Part shown: piece after piece, positions 32,349 through 41,391 of the stretch | Layout: every line of letters starts with the position of its first letter | Numbering within the stretch: the first letter of the stretch is position 1 | Assembly (NCBI GenBank): GCA_963833375.1 | Contig: CAWHXR010000004.1 | Span: 186,001-250,000, forward strand | DNA from: DASUPK01 sp963833375 | GTDB taxonomy: Bacteria > Actinomycetota > Thermoleophilia > Solirubrobacterales > 70-9 | DNA length: 64,000 nucleotides | Reading direction: 5' to 3' | Translations under genes and position numbers: made by a program | Notes under the pieces: generated by a model | What the model saw: the letters and a program-made list of their open reading frames with translations, nothing else | Database searches by the model: none | Told to the model about the DNA's origin: nothing

Positions 32349-34249
32349 ATGATCCCGTTCCCGAAACGGGCGGCGCTGGCCGCTGCCCTCGCATCGATCG
32401 GCGCGCTGGCCGTCCCCGCGGCGGCGAGCGCCGCGGTCACCAGCACCGTCGATGAAAACCAGCACCTGCTCACGGTCGCCAGCGACGACGCCGCAGACAA
32501 CATCGTTCTCGGCGTCTCGGCGTCTCGGCGGGCGTGATCACCGTCAACGGCGCCCCGACTGCCATTCCGCTGGCCGCGGACGACAACGCGCAGATCGTCG
32601 TCAACGCGGGTGCCGGCGCCGACACGGTCGACGCGAGCGTGCTGGCGGCCGCCAACTACGGTTCGCTCACGATCAACGGCGGTGACGGCGACGATCTGAT
32701 CACCGGCGGCGCCGACGCCGACAACCTGCAGGGCGGCGCCGGCAACGACCGTCTCGTCGGCTTCAAGAACGTCGTCGCAGGAACAAACGACGTCGTCTTG
32801 GGCGGCGCCGGCGACGACGTGATGGTCTGGAACAACGGCGACGGCACGGACGTGAACGACGGTAACACCGGCACGGACGAGGTCGAGGTCAACGGGTCTC
32901 CGTCACCGGCCACCGGCGACGTGTTCACCTATAGGGCCGACCCCAACGCCGCCGGGCGGGTGCAGTTCAACCGCACCAACCTGGTGCCGTTCGGGATCAA
33001 CCTGACCGCAGAGCGGCTGACCGTGAACGGCCTCGGTGGAGACGATTTCGCCTCGCCGGATCCCAACGCACCAGGCACCTCGCTCGACGGCCTCACCAGC
33101 CTGACGGTGAACGGCGGCCCCGGGAACGACGCGCTTGCCGGCGGCGACGGCGCGGATCAGATCAACGGCGGTGGCGGCACGGACACCCTGACGGGCGGCG
33201 ACGGCGCCGATCTGATTCACGGCGGCGACGATGCGGACATCCTCAGCGGCGACGCCGGCGATGACCACCTGGTCGGCGACCGTGGGGCCGACGTCCATTT
33301 CGGCGGCCCGGGCGACGATGTGCTCGTCTGGAACAACGGTGACGGCAGTGACCAGGTCTCGGGGGACCAGGGCTTCGACCGTCTCGAGGTGAACGGCTCC
33401 GCGACGGCCGGAGACATGTTCCAGCTCGATCCCAACGGCGCGGCCGCGCAATTCCAGCGGACGAACCTGGTCCCGTTCACGATCGATCTGGTCAGCCCGG
33501 GCCCGACGGCTGATCCCAACGGCGGTGTCGAGTCGGTGTCCGTCAACGGGGCGGGCGGCGACGACGTGTTCGCAGTGTCGCCGGGACTCTCGACGATGCT
33601 CGTGCGCGCCGATGGCGATGCCGGCAACGACACGCTGGTGGGCGCGGAGGAAGTGGATAGCTTCTTCGGCGGCTCCGGGAACGATGCGATCAACCCCGGC
33701 GCCGGCAGCGACGTGGCCGACGGCGAGGCGGGCGACGATCAGCTGCTCACCCGCGACGACGTAGGGGATCTCGTGCGCGGCGGTGCGGGCACGGACAGCG
33801 CGCGGACGGACGAGGCCACCGTCGATGCAATCGACGGCGTCGAGCACCTGGACGCGACCCCGGCCCCGGCGCAATCGCCCGGGCGAGACAAGGCGGCCCT
33901 GCTGCCCGCGATCGGCAAGGTCACGGTCCTTCGCAGCGGCGGGCAGCTGCTGGCGCGGGTGCCCGTCTCCTGCCCGGCGGCCGAGGCCGGCGGTTGCCGG
34001 GTGACCGTGAGGCTCGAGACGGCAAAGGCCGTCCGCCACGCCGGCGCACGCCGGGTGGTGGTGCTCGGATCGAGGACCGTGGATCTCGGGCCGAGTCAGC
34101 ATTCCGTCGTCTCCGTTCGGCTCGCGCGCGTAGCCGGGCTCGCCAAGCACGGCAGGCTCTCGGCTCGCGTCAGGATCGCGAGCTCCGACGCGGCGGGCAA
34201 CTCATCCGCCGGCTCGAAGGCCCTGGGCCTGCGGATTCCGCGCCGCTAG
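32349..34249 (+). CDS. Secreted RTX-like calcium-binding repeat protein (frame broken by 8 bp duplication)
   Basis: Signal peptide MIPFPKRAALAAALASIGAL then AVPAAASA; the body carries many GGxGxDxLxG-type nonapeptides (GGDGDDLITGGADADNLQGG, GGDGADLIHGGDDADILSGD) that form Ca-binding beta rolls; the C-terminal 120 residues form a beta-rich domain ending SKALGLRIPRR. The first frame stops at 32537 and the second starts at 32534. A tandem GGCGTCTC pair at 32511-32526 causes the shift: one copy restores LGVSAGVITVNG. Likely surface or matrix protein. Confidence 0.78.
32511..32526 (+). repeat. 8 bp tandem duplication
   Basis: GGCGTCTC twice, followed by GGCGGG. It shifts the reading frame of the RTX-like gene. 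Confidence 0.85.
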
Positions 34250-34343
34250 GCGACCAAGGCTGCAACGGGGGCCCGCCACGAGACGGGGTCCCGGTTGTGC
34301 CACGTTCGGTCCGGGATCGCCGGCGGCCTAGCATCGTCCCGGG

Positions 34344-34670
34344 ATGCTGCTGATCGGAGCGATCGCGCTTGCCCTCTTCGTCCTGCCGCCGGGTTGGGGC
34401 ATCGCGGCGGTCTCGCTCGGGATCGTGGTCGAGCTCGCAGAGGTCGGCTTCTGGGTGCGCTTCCTGCGCCGCTATCGGATCGCGACCGGCAAGGAGGCCC
34501 TGATCGGCTCCACGGCCCAGGTGATCGAGTCATGCGATCCGAGCGGGCGGGTGCGGTTCCGCGGCGAGATCTGGCATGCGCACTGCGACTCGGGCGCCGA
34601 GGTCGGCCGGCGGGTGGTGGTCACGGCGGTGCACGGACTCACGCTGCACGTCGACCCGGAGTCCGATTGA
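34344..34670 (+). CDS. NfeD-like membrane protein
   Basis: 108 aa. Two TM segments (LLIGAIALALFVLPPGWGIA, VSLGIVVELAEVGFWVRFL) are followed by an OB-like domain (KEALIGSTAQVIESCDPSGR, VRFRGEIWHAHC, GRRVVVTAVHGLTLHVDPE), the architecture of short NfeD proteins that pair with stomatin-like proteins. No partner gene is adjacent. TAGCAT ends 9 nt before the ATG. Confidence 0.8.
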   Translation: MLLIGAIALALFVLPPGWGIAAVSLGIVVELAEVGFWVRFLRRYRIATGKEALIGSTAQVIESCDPSGRVRFRGEIWHAHCDSGAEVGRRVVVTAVHGLTLHVDPESD

Positions 34671-34717
34671 CGATGCCGCTTAGGGTGGCGGGGCGCAGGC
34701 GAGGGCGCCAGAACGGA

Positions 34718-34743
34718 AAAGGGCCCCGCGGAGGGGGCCCTTT
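34718..34743 (+). terminator. Rho-independent terminator after NfeD-like gene
   Basis: Perfect 10 bp stem AAAGGGCCCC / GGGGCCCTTT with a 6 nt loop, extended by CGGAA/TTCCG. Confidence 0.85.
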
Positions 34744-34987
34744 GGTTCCGAAAGGACGTGCCGCCGGCAGAAGTCCCCTTCACCGGCCCGTCGGTCCTTC
34801 AAGTCTTATGGCTCTTGTCGGTCGCCCGGAGGGCTGACTTGAGCCTGTCAGGAGACACTAACACGGCCTTTCCGGAAAGGTTGCGGTTCCCCTTGGTTAT
34901 CGCAAAATTTCATCGATTTCGCGTAGGGACGAAGGTTGAACGATCGCTCGTAGACATTGGCCGCCCAGCCAGGATAGGATGCGGCCC
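34744..34987. other. Intergenic region before epimerase
   Basis: Less GC-rich than the surroundings (around 34890-34925). TAGGAT at 34975-34980 is the probable -10 box for the next gene. No gene recognised. Confidence 0.4.
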
Positions 34988-35983
34988 GTGCGCTACCTGA
35001 TCACAGGCGGCTCCGGATACATCGGCGGCCGACTTACCGATGAGCTCTCGGGTCGGGAGGAGACCGAGAAGATCATCGACGTCGATCTCCGCCCGCCGTC
35101 TCGCTCATGGCCGCAGCACGAGTTCGTCAAGGCCGACATCCGCGATCGCAAGCAGATGAGGGATCTGCTCGAGCGCCACGAGATCGACACTCTCCTGCAT
35201 TTCGCGTTCGTCCTCAACCCGATCCGGGATGAGGCGAAGATGTACGACATCGACGTGAACGGCACCCAGTCGGTGCTGCAGGCCGCCTCGGACGCCGGCG
35301 TCAAGCAGGTGATGGTCACCTCCTCGGTGGCCGCTTACGGCGCCTTTCCCGACAATCCGAAGCCGATCGCCGAGGACTGGCCGGTGCGCGGGGTGCCCGA
35401 CTTCTCCTACGCGAAGGACAAGGCCGACGCCGACCGCATCTGCCAGCTCTGGGCCCTGGAGCACCCAGATAGCGTCATGACCATCGTCCGGCCAGCGATG
35501 GTCTTCGGGCCGAACGTCGACAACTACTTCATCCGTTCCTTCGAGAACAACCCTTTCATCCCACTCCTCGACGGGGCCGAGGAGGAGTTCCAGCTCGTCC
35601 ACGAGGATGACGTCGTCTCGGCTTTGATTGCGCTGCTGGACGGCAAGCACGGGGGTGCATTCAACCTCGCCGGTGACGGCGCTCTCACCTGGCGGCGCGC
35701 GGCCGAGCTCCTCGGCAAGAAGACCCGCAACATCTCCTTGAAGACGATGAAGCGCTTCAACGGAGCGATGTGGAGGCTGCACGTCCCTCGCACCGAGGCG
35801 CCGGCAGGCAACCTCGCCTTCGTCCGCTACCCCTGGGTGATGTCGACCGAGAAGCTGAAGTCGACGACCGGCTGGCAGCCGCAGTACGACGCGCTCGAGA
35901 CGTTCAAGATCACCCTGCGGGCGCGGGGCATCATGCCGGAGGCAACGGCGACGGTCCAGGCGCCCACCGCGCCGGTCGCCTAG
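34988..35983 (+). CDS. NAD-dependent epimerase/dehydratase (extended SDR)
   Basis: About 331 aa Rossmann protein: YLITGGSGYIGGRLTDEL, DVNGTQSVLQAASDAGVKQV, catalytic TSSVAAYG and YAKDK (YxxxK), then RPAMVFGPNVDNY. Sugar-nucleotide epimerase-like; substrate unknown. ATG 34979 overlaps a TAGGAT -10 box, whereas GTG 34988 lies 7 nt after it, so the GTG is preferred as a leaderless start; the coding frame is the same. Intact, followed by tRNA-Val. Confidence 0.87.
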   Translation: MRYLITGGSGYIGGRLTDELSGREETEKIIDVDLRPPSRSWPQHEFVKADIRDRKQMRDLLERHEIDTLLHFAFVLNPIRDEAKMYDIDVNGTQSVLQAASDAGVKQVMVTSSVAAYGAFPDNPKPIAEDWPVRGVPDFSYAKDKADADRICQLWALEHPDSVMTIVRPAMVFGPNVDNYFIRSFENNPFIPLLDGAEEEFQLVHEDDVVSALIALLDGKHGGAFNLAGDGALTWRRAAELLGKKTRNISLKTMKRFNGAMWRLHVPRTEAPAGNLAFVRYPWVMSTEKLKSTTGWQPQYDALETFKITLRARGIMPEATATVQAPTAPVA

Positions 35984-36032
35984 CTTCGAAGCCTTCTCGG
36001 TCCGGCGGACCGCTGCTACCGTTCTCGCCCCC

Positions 36033-36105
36033 GGGCGCTTAGCTCAGTTGGGAGAGCGCCAGCTCGACAAGCTGGAGGTCACTGGTTCGAGCCCAGTAGC
36101 GCCCA
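36033..36105 (+). tRNA. tRNA-Val (GAC) with C at position 33
   Basis: Acceptor GGGCGCT/AGCGCCC, D arm GCTC/GAGC, anticodon stem CCAGC/GCTGG, loop TCGACAA (anticodon GAC), T arm ACTGG TTCGAGC CCAGT, discriminator A, no encoded CCA. Position 33 is C instead of the nearly invariant U. The 3' end is repeated at 50986 and in part at 53434, marking it as an integration site. Confidence 0.9.
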
Positions 36106-36135
36106 TCGGTAGCGACTCTCCGTCAGATCGCGTCA
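36090..36135 (+). repeat. attL of tRNA-Val island
   Basis: AGCCCAGTAGCGCCCATCG, 10 unconserved bases, then TCCGTCAGATCGCGTCA. Partner at 50986-51031 with equal spacing. Confidence 0.6.
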
Positions 36136-36414
36136 GATCGCGACACGAGAGGTTTCCGCTGCATCTCATGCGTCTCCCGGACTTCGAGGGACCGGGGTCG
36201 CCGCGGATGAAACGGCGTCCAAACAAGGCCAAGTGGTAGCGAGCCGGTAGCAGCCGACTACCTCAGAGGGCTTGCTACCAGCCGGATTCCGCTCGGGCGA
36301 AAAGCGACGCTTTGCATGGAAAGGAGCGCTCTTCGACACGGCGCTCGGCTATCGCGGCGGCTCCGCCCACGCCAAGGAAGACAGCGAACTCGACAGGGGA
36401 CGCGAGTGCCAAGG
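36106..36414. other. Island left end, non-coding
   Basis: Holds four GGTAGC heptamers (36108, 36234, 36245 and inverted 36274) that recur at 50921 and 50933, a tandem GTCAGATCGC pair (36122-36143), and one pair of the 16 bp repeats (36288-36325). No gene is supported. Confidence 0.5.
36288..36325 (+). repeat. 16 bp repeat pair (degenerate B, then A)
   Basis: A degenerate GCTCGGGCGAAAAGC is followed by GCTTTGCATGGAAAGG. Orientation opposite to most other copies. Confidence 0.55.
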
Positions 36415-36439
36415 GGCCCGGCGGCTTTGCCGCCGGGCC
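36415..36439 (-). terminator. Terminator of SnoaL-like gene
   Basis: Perfect 11 bp stem GGCCCGGCGGC / GCCGCCGGGCC with a TTT/AAA loop, 9 bp past the stop codon of the minus-strand gene. Confidence 0.7.
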
Positions 36440-36447
36440 TCCGCGTT

Positions 36448-36840
36448 TCAGCTCCAGGCGGCGGTCCAGGCCTCTTGGTCCACGTCGTTGTTGAACCGCT
36501 TGACCTTGCCAGCGTCGAAGTTCCAGACGTGCTCGAAGGGCGTGTCGAGGTCTGCGCCGCTCTTCGCCTTCCCCCGGAAGCGCCCGGTGACGACCACCGT
36601 TTCGCCCTGGTCCTCAAACTTCTCCGGGTTCACGGAGAACTCATCGAAGTTCGCCGGGATCGTGCTGAACACATCGGCTGCCACGCTCTCGGGCCCGCTG
36701 AACGTCCCGGAGGCCGAATTGCCTCCGCCGGGCTCGATCCACTCGACATCGGGCGCCATCAGGTCCAGCACGGTCTGTGGGTTGCCTGCGTTGAAGCTGT
36801 CATATGCGCCGCGAAGGTTCTCCACATCCTGCTCTGCCAT
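36448..36840 (-). CDS. SnoaL/NTF2-like protein
   Basis: 130 aa cone-fold (NTF2-like) protein, a family covering isomerases, hydrolases and ligand binders. MAEQDVENLRGAYDSFNAGN, LMAPDVEWIEPGGG, VVVTGRFRGKAKSGADLDTP and FEHVWNFDAGKVKRFNNDVD. The start has AAGGAG 6 nt upstream. Substrate unknown. Unlike its paralogues it starts MAEQDVEN instead of MS(E/Q)ENVE. Confidence 0.82.
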   Translation of the reverse strand: MAEQDVENLRGAYDSFNAGNPQTVLDLMAPDVEWIEPGGGNSASGTFSGPESVAADVFSTIPANFDEFSVNPEKFEDQGETVVVTGRFRGKAKSGADLDTPFEHVWNFDAGKVKRFNNDVDQEAWTAAWS

Positions 36841-36973
36841 GTACCACTCCTTCTCTCTCTTGGGGCCCCAACACAACTTCCGGGTCCACCCTATGCCGGA
36901 TCGGGCGCCGTGGACAAGTCATCTCTGCCCGGAGAGTGGTGGGCATGCCTGGTTGCCGAGACGCTGGGGTGGA

Positions 36974-37090
36974 ACACCGATCGAGCTCCGCGACGCGCAG
37001 GTGTGGACGACCGAAAACGGACGAGCAACGCGGATCGTCTTCTATCTCGATCGTCAGGCTGCCCTCGAAGCCGCCGAGCTATGGGAGTAG
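36974..37090 (+). pseudogene. SnoaL-like C-terminal remnant
   Basis: Only the last strands remain: ELRDAQVWTTENGRATRIVF, YLDRQAALEAAELWE stop. The LDRQAALEAAEL ending matches the EALEAAGLSE ending of other family members here. No start or N-terminal half; on the opposite strand to the neighbouring copies. Confidence 0.6.
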
Positions 37091-37128
37091 TGCTTTGGAC
37101 GAGGAGCGGCCTCAAATTGATGGGGTCA

Positions 37129-37485
37129 TCACTGCGGGCGTTTCGAGGCACCCCGCTCCCACCAGTCGATTGAGTCGGCGTCCTCACCGAGTTCCTCCAG
37201 CGCCCGTGCGACGGACCGAACGCGCGATCCGCTCAGATCGCCGCAGAACTTCCAGAGCTCCCGAGCCGCACGTTTGTAGTGGTGGATCAGCTCGTCCAAC
37301 TCGAATGCGTTGATCTCGCCCGCCTCGTACCGGCGAAACCCCTCCTGAAGGCGCCGCAGCAGCTTCCCCAGCTGCGCCTCGTGATAGCTCGTCACCAGAG
37401 CAAGATCAGCCCGTCGTTGCTCCCTTGGCGTCGTTGCCGACCGCTGTTTCTCACGGGCGGGATCCATCCGGGAGAAGGTATCCAC
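37129..37485 (-). CDS. Hypothetical helical protein
   Basis: 118 aa (or 112 from Met7), not recognised. All-helical and charged: TPREQRRADLALVTSYHEAQ, KLLRRLQEGFRRYEAGEINA, ELDELIHHYKRAARELWKFC, ARALEELGEDADSIDWWERG. The EAGEINAFELDELIHHYKRA run resembles four-helix-bundle scaffolds. No TM segment or catalytic motif. Codon use is core-like. Confidence 0.7.
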   Translation of the reverse strand: MDTFSRMDPAREKQRSATTPREQRRADLALVTSYHEAQLGKLLRRLQEGFRRYEAGEINAFELDELIHHYKRAARELWKFCGDLSGSRVRSVARALEELGEDADSIDWWERGASKRPQ

Positions 37486-37521
37486 GTATTCGGTCGCCGG
37501 GCGACCTGTCTTGAGACAGCC

Positions 37522-37537
37522 GCTTTTCGTCCAAAGC
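37522..37537 (-). repeat. 16 bp repeat, type B
   Basis: Minus strand GCTTTGGACGAAAAGC; followed on + by GGCTATT. Confidence 0.75.
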
Positions 37538-37603
37538 GGCTATTTCAATTTTGCGCGGAAGCGGGTGCTGCATATGCATCGGTGCTCTGGGCGGGAGTGG
37601 CGC

Positions 37604-38284
37604 TTAGGTGAGGAACTCGATCACGCCACGGGCGATCAGCAGCACACCCAGTCCCGCTGCGACGTAGATCCCTGCCCTGAGGCCGTTCTGGCTAAGCCAG
37701 GCCCTGAAGCGCTGCACCTCCACCACGGTCCGCTCCGGGGCGAACACGTAGCCGATCAACGGGATCTCGAGCAGCAGCAGAAGCATGGCGTTGAACCCGA
37801 GGATCACCAGGATGGTCGGGACCGTGCCGTAGTTCAGGTTGTCGAGCTCGTGAAGCGCGGCGAGGTAGGCGACACCAGGGAGGGTGAGCACCACGCCGAC
37901 CACAAAGGTGACGCGGGCGGAGCCCCTGCCCAGGACCCGCTCGACCTTGGATGGGCCTTTCTCAACCCCTGCCTTCTCCTGCTTCTTCCGCTCCCGCCTC
38001 TGCTCCATGCGCTCGCTCCTGAGCACGTATGCGACCACCAGCAAGATCAGCCCGAGCGCGACATCCATCGCTGGACTGATGCTGTTCTGGCTCGTGCTGG
38101 TCGCGCCCGACTGATGCACCGCGAAGACAATTACGAAGCCGATCGTGAGGCTGACGAGCAGGCCGCCCAACAGGTAGCCGAGAAGGAGGCGCTTCGGGCT
38201 CGGCAGGAAGAGCATCACTGTCACGGCGGCGAGCAGGGTGGCGTTCGCTGCGGCGACCAGCGAGTAAAGGAAGATGTGGCCCAT
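37604..38284 (-). CDS. GAP-family membrane protein (Sap, sulfolipid-1-addressing-like)
   Basis: 226 aa with six TM helices: IFLYSLVAAANATLLAAVTV, LLGYLLGGLLVSLTIGFVIV, PAMDVALGLILLVVAYVLRS, a basic loop (RRERKKQEKAGVEKG), RVTFVVGVVLTLPGVAYLAA, TILVILGFNAMLLLLLEIPL and a C-terminal helix. This is the layout of the actinobacterial SfLAP/GAP family, linked in mycobacteria to glycolipid export. Role here is unknown. A 16 bp repeat pair lies about 155 bp upstream. Confidence 0.8.
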   Translation of the reverse strand: MGHIFLYSLVAAANATLLAAVTVMLFLPSPKRLLLGYLLGGLLVSLTIGFVIVFAVHQSGATSTSQNSISPAMDVALGLILLVVAYVLRSERMEQRRERKKQEKAGVEKGPSKVERVLGRGSARVTFVVGVVLTLPGVAYLAALHELDNLNYGTVPTILVILGFNAMLLLLLEIPLIGYVFAPERTVVEVQRFRAWLSQNGLRAGIYVAAGLGVLLIARGVIEFLT

Positions 38285-38439
38285 TGAAGCTTCAGCTCTT
38301 TCTGAGCTTCAACGTTGGCGCTGCCGGCAGCTTCCCTTCCCCATCGTCGGAACCTACTGCAGGCGCCGACCCCCCGCCATGTCGCCTCCAGCGCCAGGCG
38401 CACTCCGCGGGAATCACGCCAGCATCAGCTCAAAGCGCC

Positions 38440-38480
38440 CCTTTCCATGCAAAGCGGGGTAGCTGCTTCTCGTCCAAAGC
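38440..38480 (-). repeat. 16 bp repeat pair A+B
   Basis: Type A at 38440-38455 and type B variant at 38465-38480; minus-strand order is B then A. Confidence 0.8.
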
Positions 38481-38481
38481 G

Positions 38482-38877
38482 CTACTGCGACACCCCTGCG
38501 GCTTCGAGCGCTTCCTCGCGTTCGCTGTACTCGTGGACCGAGGCAATACGGCCAGCTCGAATCAGAAAGACGTTCCACTCCCGCATCTCGACCTCGGCGG
38601 AGCTTCCCGTTCCGCGTCCCCGGTGAATCAATCCCGCCACCACTTGGTCGCCGGCGTCGAGAAACTCGAAAGGCTCCGTACGGAAGTCGTCAATCGCCTC
38701 TTGAACTTCCGCGATCAGCTTCTTCACTCCCTCTATGCCGTGAAAGACCTCCTGTCCGGGGTCTTCGGCGGCGCTATGCCATTCGATATCCGGTGCGTAG
38801 AGGGACGCGTCGGGTTCCCCAGTCCGAGCGAAGTGCTCGTACCCCCGTCGAACGAGATCGACGTTCTCCTGCGACAT
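38482..38877 (-). CDS. SnoaL/NTF2-like protein, MSQENVD type
   Basis: 131 aa: MSQENVDLVRRGYEHFARTG, LYAPDIEWHSAAEDPGQEVF, HGIEGVKKLIAEVQEAIDDF, then VVAGLIHRGRGTGSSAEVEM and the typical ending SEREEALEAAGVSQ. Intact fold; substrate unknown. The start at 38877 lies after GATACT (9 nt), and a 16 bp repeat pair lies 32-71 bp upstream. The stop abuts another repeat pair at 38440-38480. Confidence 0.85.
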   Translation of the reverse strand: MSQENVDLVRRGYEHFARTGEPDASLYAPDIEWHSAAEDPGQEVFHGIEGVKKLIAEVQEAIDDFRTEPFEFLDAGDQVVAGLIHRGRGTGSSAEVEMREWNVFLIRAGRIASVHEYSEREEALEAAGVSQ

Positions 38878-38908
38878 AGCCCGCGCAGTATCTCGCCAAA
38901 GCAGTGCT

Positions 38909-38948
38909 GCTTTCCATGCAAAGCGGATAGCCGCTTCTCGTCCAAAGC
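38909..38948 (-). repeat. 16 bp repeat pair A+B
   Basis: Type A GCTTTCCATGCAAAGC at 38909-38924 and type B variant at 38933-38948 (both written on +). Upstream of the SnoaL-like gene. Confidence 0.85.
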
Positions 38949-39090
38949 GGCTATCTGCGGCTACCTCTCCGAGCGACTCAGCTGCCGCATTCACGCGAAA
39001 CCAGGCGTTGCCGATCACTGCCAAGAACCATGCACCTCCGCGGCGATTGGGGTTGTTCACCCTTCGAGCTACTCAGCTGCCGGCTGGCAC

Positions 39091-39713
39091 TCAGCTGCCG
39101 GCTGGCATGACCGTCTCCACCAAGCCGGTGAGCACGTCGTAGACATGCCCAGACACTCTGAGGCGCGGGGAGATTGCGGGTGCGGAGCGGAGGCGCTCGA
39201 CATCGCGGGTAACGGTCGCGGCGGGGTCGAGGACCGCGTGCTCGCGCAGGGTCGACTCATCGGCGCCGATCCGCTCGGCGTAGCACTGCCGGAAGGTGTC
39301 GTCGGCGAGCGCGCCGGCTCCGCACTGGGTGTGGTGGATCACGGTGGCTTCGAACAGCGGGCCGTCTGGGAGGACGTTCTCGGCAATCTGGCCGATGAAG
39401 GCGACATCGTTGATCACCTCCGTTGTGACCCGCCCGCCGACGTTGCGGACGACGATCGCGTCGCTGAGTTCGAGGCCGAGGAAGTGCGCGGGGTCGACGC
39501 GCGGGTCGAGGCAGGTGATCACGAACAGGCGCAGGTTGGGGAAGACGACAGCGCCCTCATGCCCGCCAGCGGCGGCGAACGCGCGGTTGCGTTCGAGCGC
39601 AGCCTCAACGTTGGCCGCCCCCGGCCGGTCGGGGCTGGTCAGCTCGAACCCGGTCGCCTGGCCGATCTCGGAGCCGGCGCCGGTGTCATCGGTGTCTGTC
39701 TCGGGTTGCTCAT
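39091..39713 (-). pseudogene. Beta-carbonic anhydrase-like gene with two frame breaks
   Basis: Zinc-enzyme motifs are present in the last frame: CLDPRVD and HHTQCGAG (Cys-Asp...His-x2-Cys), with RNVGGRVTTEVINDVAFIG. Upstream the protein continues in other frames: MSNP at 39713, then GFELTSPDRPGAANVEAALE RNRAFAAAGG, then HEGAVVFPNLRLFVIT. Restoring one base near 39700 and one near 39565 gives a full protein. Either decayed or sequencing error; metal ligands are intact. Confidence 0.7.
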
Positions 39714-39744
39714 GGTGCCTCTCTCTCCTGTCGTTCGGGGTGGG

Positions 39745-41313
39745 TCAGTTGCGCGCCGCGGCCGGGACAGGCGAGCCGAGTGCCTGTGTCTCCGGCGCGT
39801 CGTCGGTGCTGGCGGTCGGCTGGGCGGGAAGCAGCGAGAGCGCCATCAGCGCGCCTGCGGCGGCAACGCCGGCGGCGAGGTAGTTGGCTGCGTGGAAACC
39901 GTTGAAGAAGGCCGCGCTGGCAGCGTTGTGGACGGCCGACGCGAGCGCCGGATGACCGGCGGACTCCAGCTTGCTCGAGGCTGTGAGCGCGGCGCCGACG
40001 GATGAGTGCGCGGTCCGGGCGACGGCGGGCGACAACCCGGTTGGGAGCGCGGTCGTGAGTCGGCTGGCGTACAGCGAGGCGTACACACTGCCGATCACGG
40101 CGACGCCGAGTGTGCCGCCCAGCAGTCGCGTGGCGTCGTTGACCGCCGACCCGACGCCGGCTTTCGCCTTCGGCACCACCCCCATGATCGCCTCGGTCGC
40201 GGGCGCGCTCGTCAGGCCCATGCCCGTCCCGAGCACGACCATCTGGGCGGCGATCGTGCCGTAGCCGGTGCTGGTCGATACGGTCGTCACCCATAGGTAG
40301 AACGCCGCCATCAGGGAAAGCCCGGACACGACGACCAGCTTCGTGCCGAGCCGCACGGCCAGCCTGGCGCCGAGGATCGAGGAGATCGCGACGAAGGACG
40401 CGACCGGCAGCAGGCGCACGCCGGTTGACAGCGGGCCGTAGCCCTTCAGAAACTGGAAGTACTGGGTGACCAAGAAGATGAACCCGGAGAGCGCGAAGAA
40501 CGAGATCGCGACCGAGACGCTGGCGGCGGTGAACCGAGGGTTGCCGAACAGGCTCAGGTCGAGCATCGGCTGCTCGGTGTGGCGTTCCCAGGCGACGAAG
40601 GCCGCCGCCAGCGCCGCCGCCAGCGCGAGGCTGCCGAATGTTCGCGCGCTGCCCCAGCCGTAGTTCGGGGCCTCGATGAGTGTGTAGACGAGCAGCCCGA
40701 TCATCGCTGTCGACAGCGCGAACCCGGCCCGGTCAACACGGGGCGCGTGCGGGTCGCGCGAGGTCGGGACGTAGCGGCCCACCAGGAGGCCGGCGATGGC
40801 GGCGATCGGGGTCATCGCGAAGAAGATGCTGCGCCAGTCGGAGAGCTCGAGCAGCCAGCCGCCGACGATCGGCCCGAGCGCAATCGCCACGCCCGTGATC
40901 GCGCCCCACAGGCCGATCGCGAGCGCGCGCTCCCGTCGCTCGGTGAACACGTTTGTGAGCAGTGACAGCGTCGAGGGGAACACCATCGCCGCACCCACAC
41001 CCATCACTGCGCGCGCCGCGATCAGCGCGCCGGCGCTGTCCGTCAGCCCGCCGATCAGGCTCGCCAGACCGAAGACCGAGAGGCCGGCGAGCAGCATCCC
41101 TTTGCGCCCGAAACGGTCCGAGAGGCTGCCCATGGCCAGCACCGATCCTGCGAAAAGCAGGCTGAAGGCGTCCACGACCCACTGCAGCTGCGAGTTGGAC
41201 GCACGCAACTCGCGAACGAGCGTCGGCAGCGCGACGTTGACGATCGTCGTGTCGAGATTGATTACAAACGCCGCCAGCAGCAGCGAGGTCAGGATCAGCG
41301 GCTTGGTCTTCAT
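39745..41313 (-). CDS. DHA2-family (14-TM) MFS drug exporter
   Basis: 522 aa EmrB/QacA-type proton antiporter. LTSLLLAAFVINLDTTIVNV at TM1, motif A region MGSLSDRFGRKGMLL, motif C-like ITGVAIALGPIVGGWLLE, LLPVASFVAISSILGARLAV in the second half, and 14 hydrophobic spans. Substrate unknown. GGAGGAG lies 3 nt before the ATG. Paired GATATATC palindromes lie 57-78 bp upstream, so it is probably repressor-controlled; no regulator gene is next to it. Confidence 0.9.
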   Translation of the reverse strand: MKTKPLILTSLLLAAFVINLDTTIVNVALPTLVRELRASNSQLQWVVDAFSLLFAGSVLAMGSLSDRFGRKGMLLAGLSVFGLASLIGGLTDSAGALIAARAVMGVGAAMVFPSTLSLLTNVFTERRERALAIGLWGAITGVAIALGPIVGGWLLELSDWRSIFFAMTPIAAIAGLLVGRYVPTSRDPHAPRVDRAGFALSTAMIGLLVYTLIEAPNYGWGSARTFGSLALAAALAAAFVAWERHTEQPMLDLSLFGNPRFTAASVSVAISFFALSGFIFLVTQYFQFLKGYGPLSTGVRLLPVASFVAISSILGARLAVRLGTKLVVVSGLSLMAAFYLWVTTVSTSTGYGTIAAQMVVLGTGMGLTSAPATEAIMGVVPKAKAGVGSAVNDATRLLGGTLGVAVIGSVYASLYASRLTTALPTGLSPAVARTAHSSVGAALTASSKLESAGHPALASAVHNAASAAFFNGFHAANYLAAGVAAAGALMALSLLPAQPTASTDDAPETQALGSPVPAAARN

Positions 41314-41369
41314 GACTCCTCCAGAGGGCGTGGTGGGACCGGTTCGGTCGCGTTTGCGTTCTATCGTTC

Positions 41370-41391
41370 AGATATATCACTTAGATATATC
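41370..41391 (-). promoter_or_regulatory. Candidate operator of the MFS exporter
   Basis: AGATATATC at 41370-41378 and 41383-41391, each with a perfect GATATATC palindrome, 13 bp apart centre to centre. Such AT-rich paired palindromes suit a PadR- or TetR-like dimer (inference). Confidence 0.6.
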
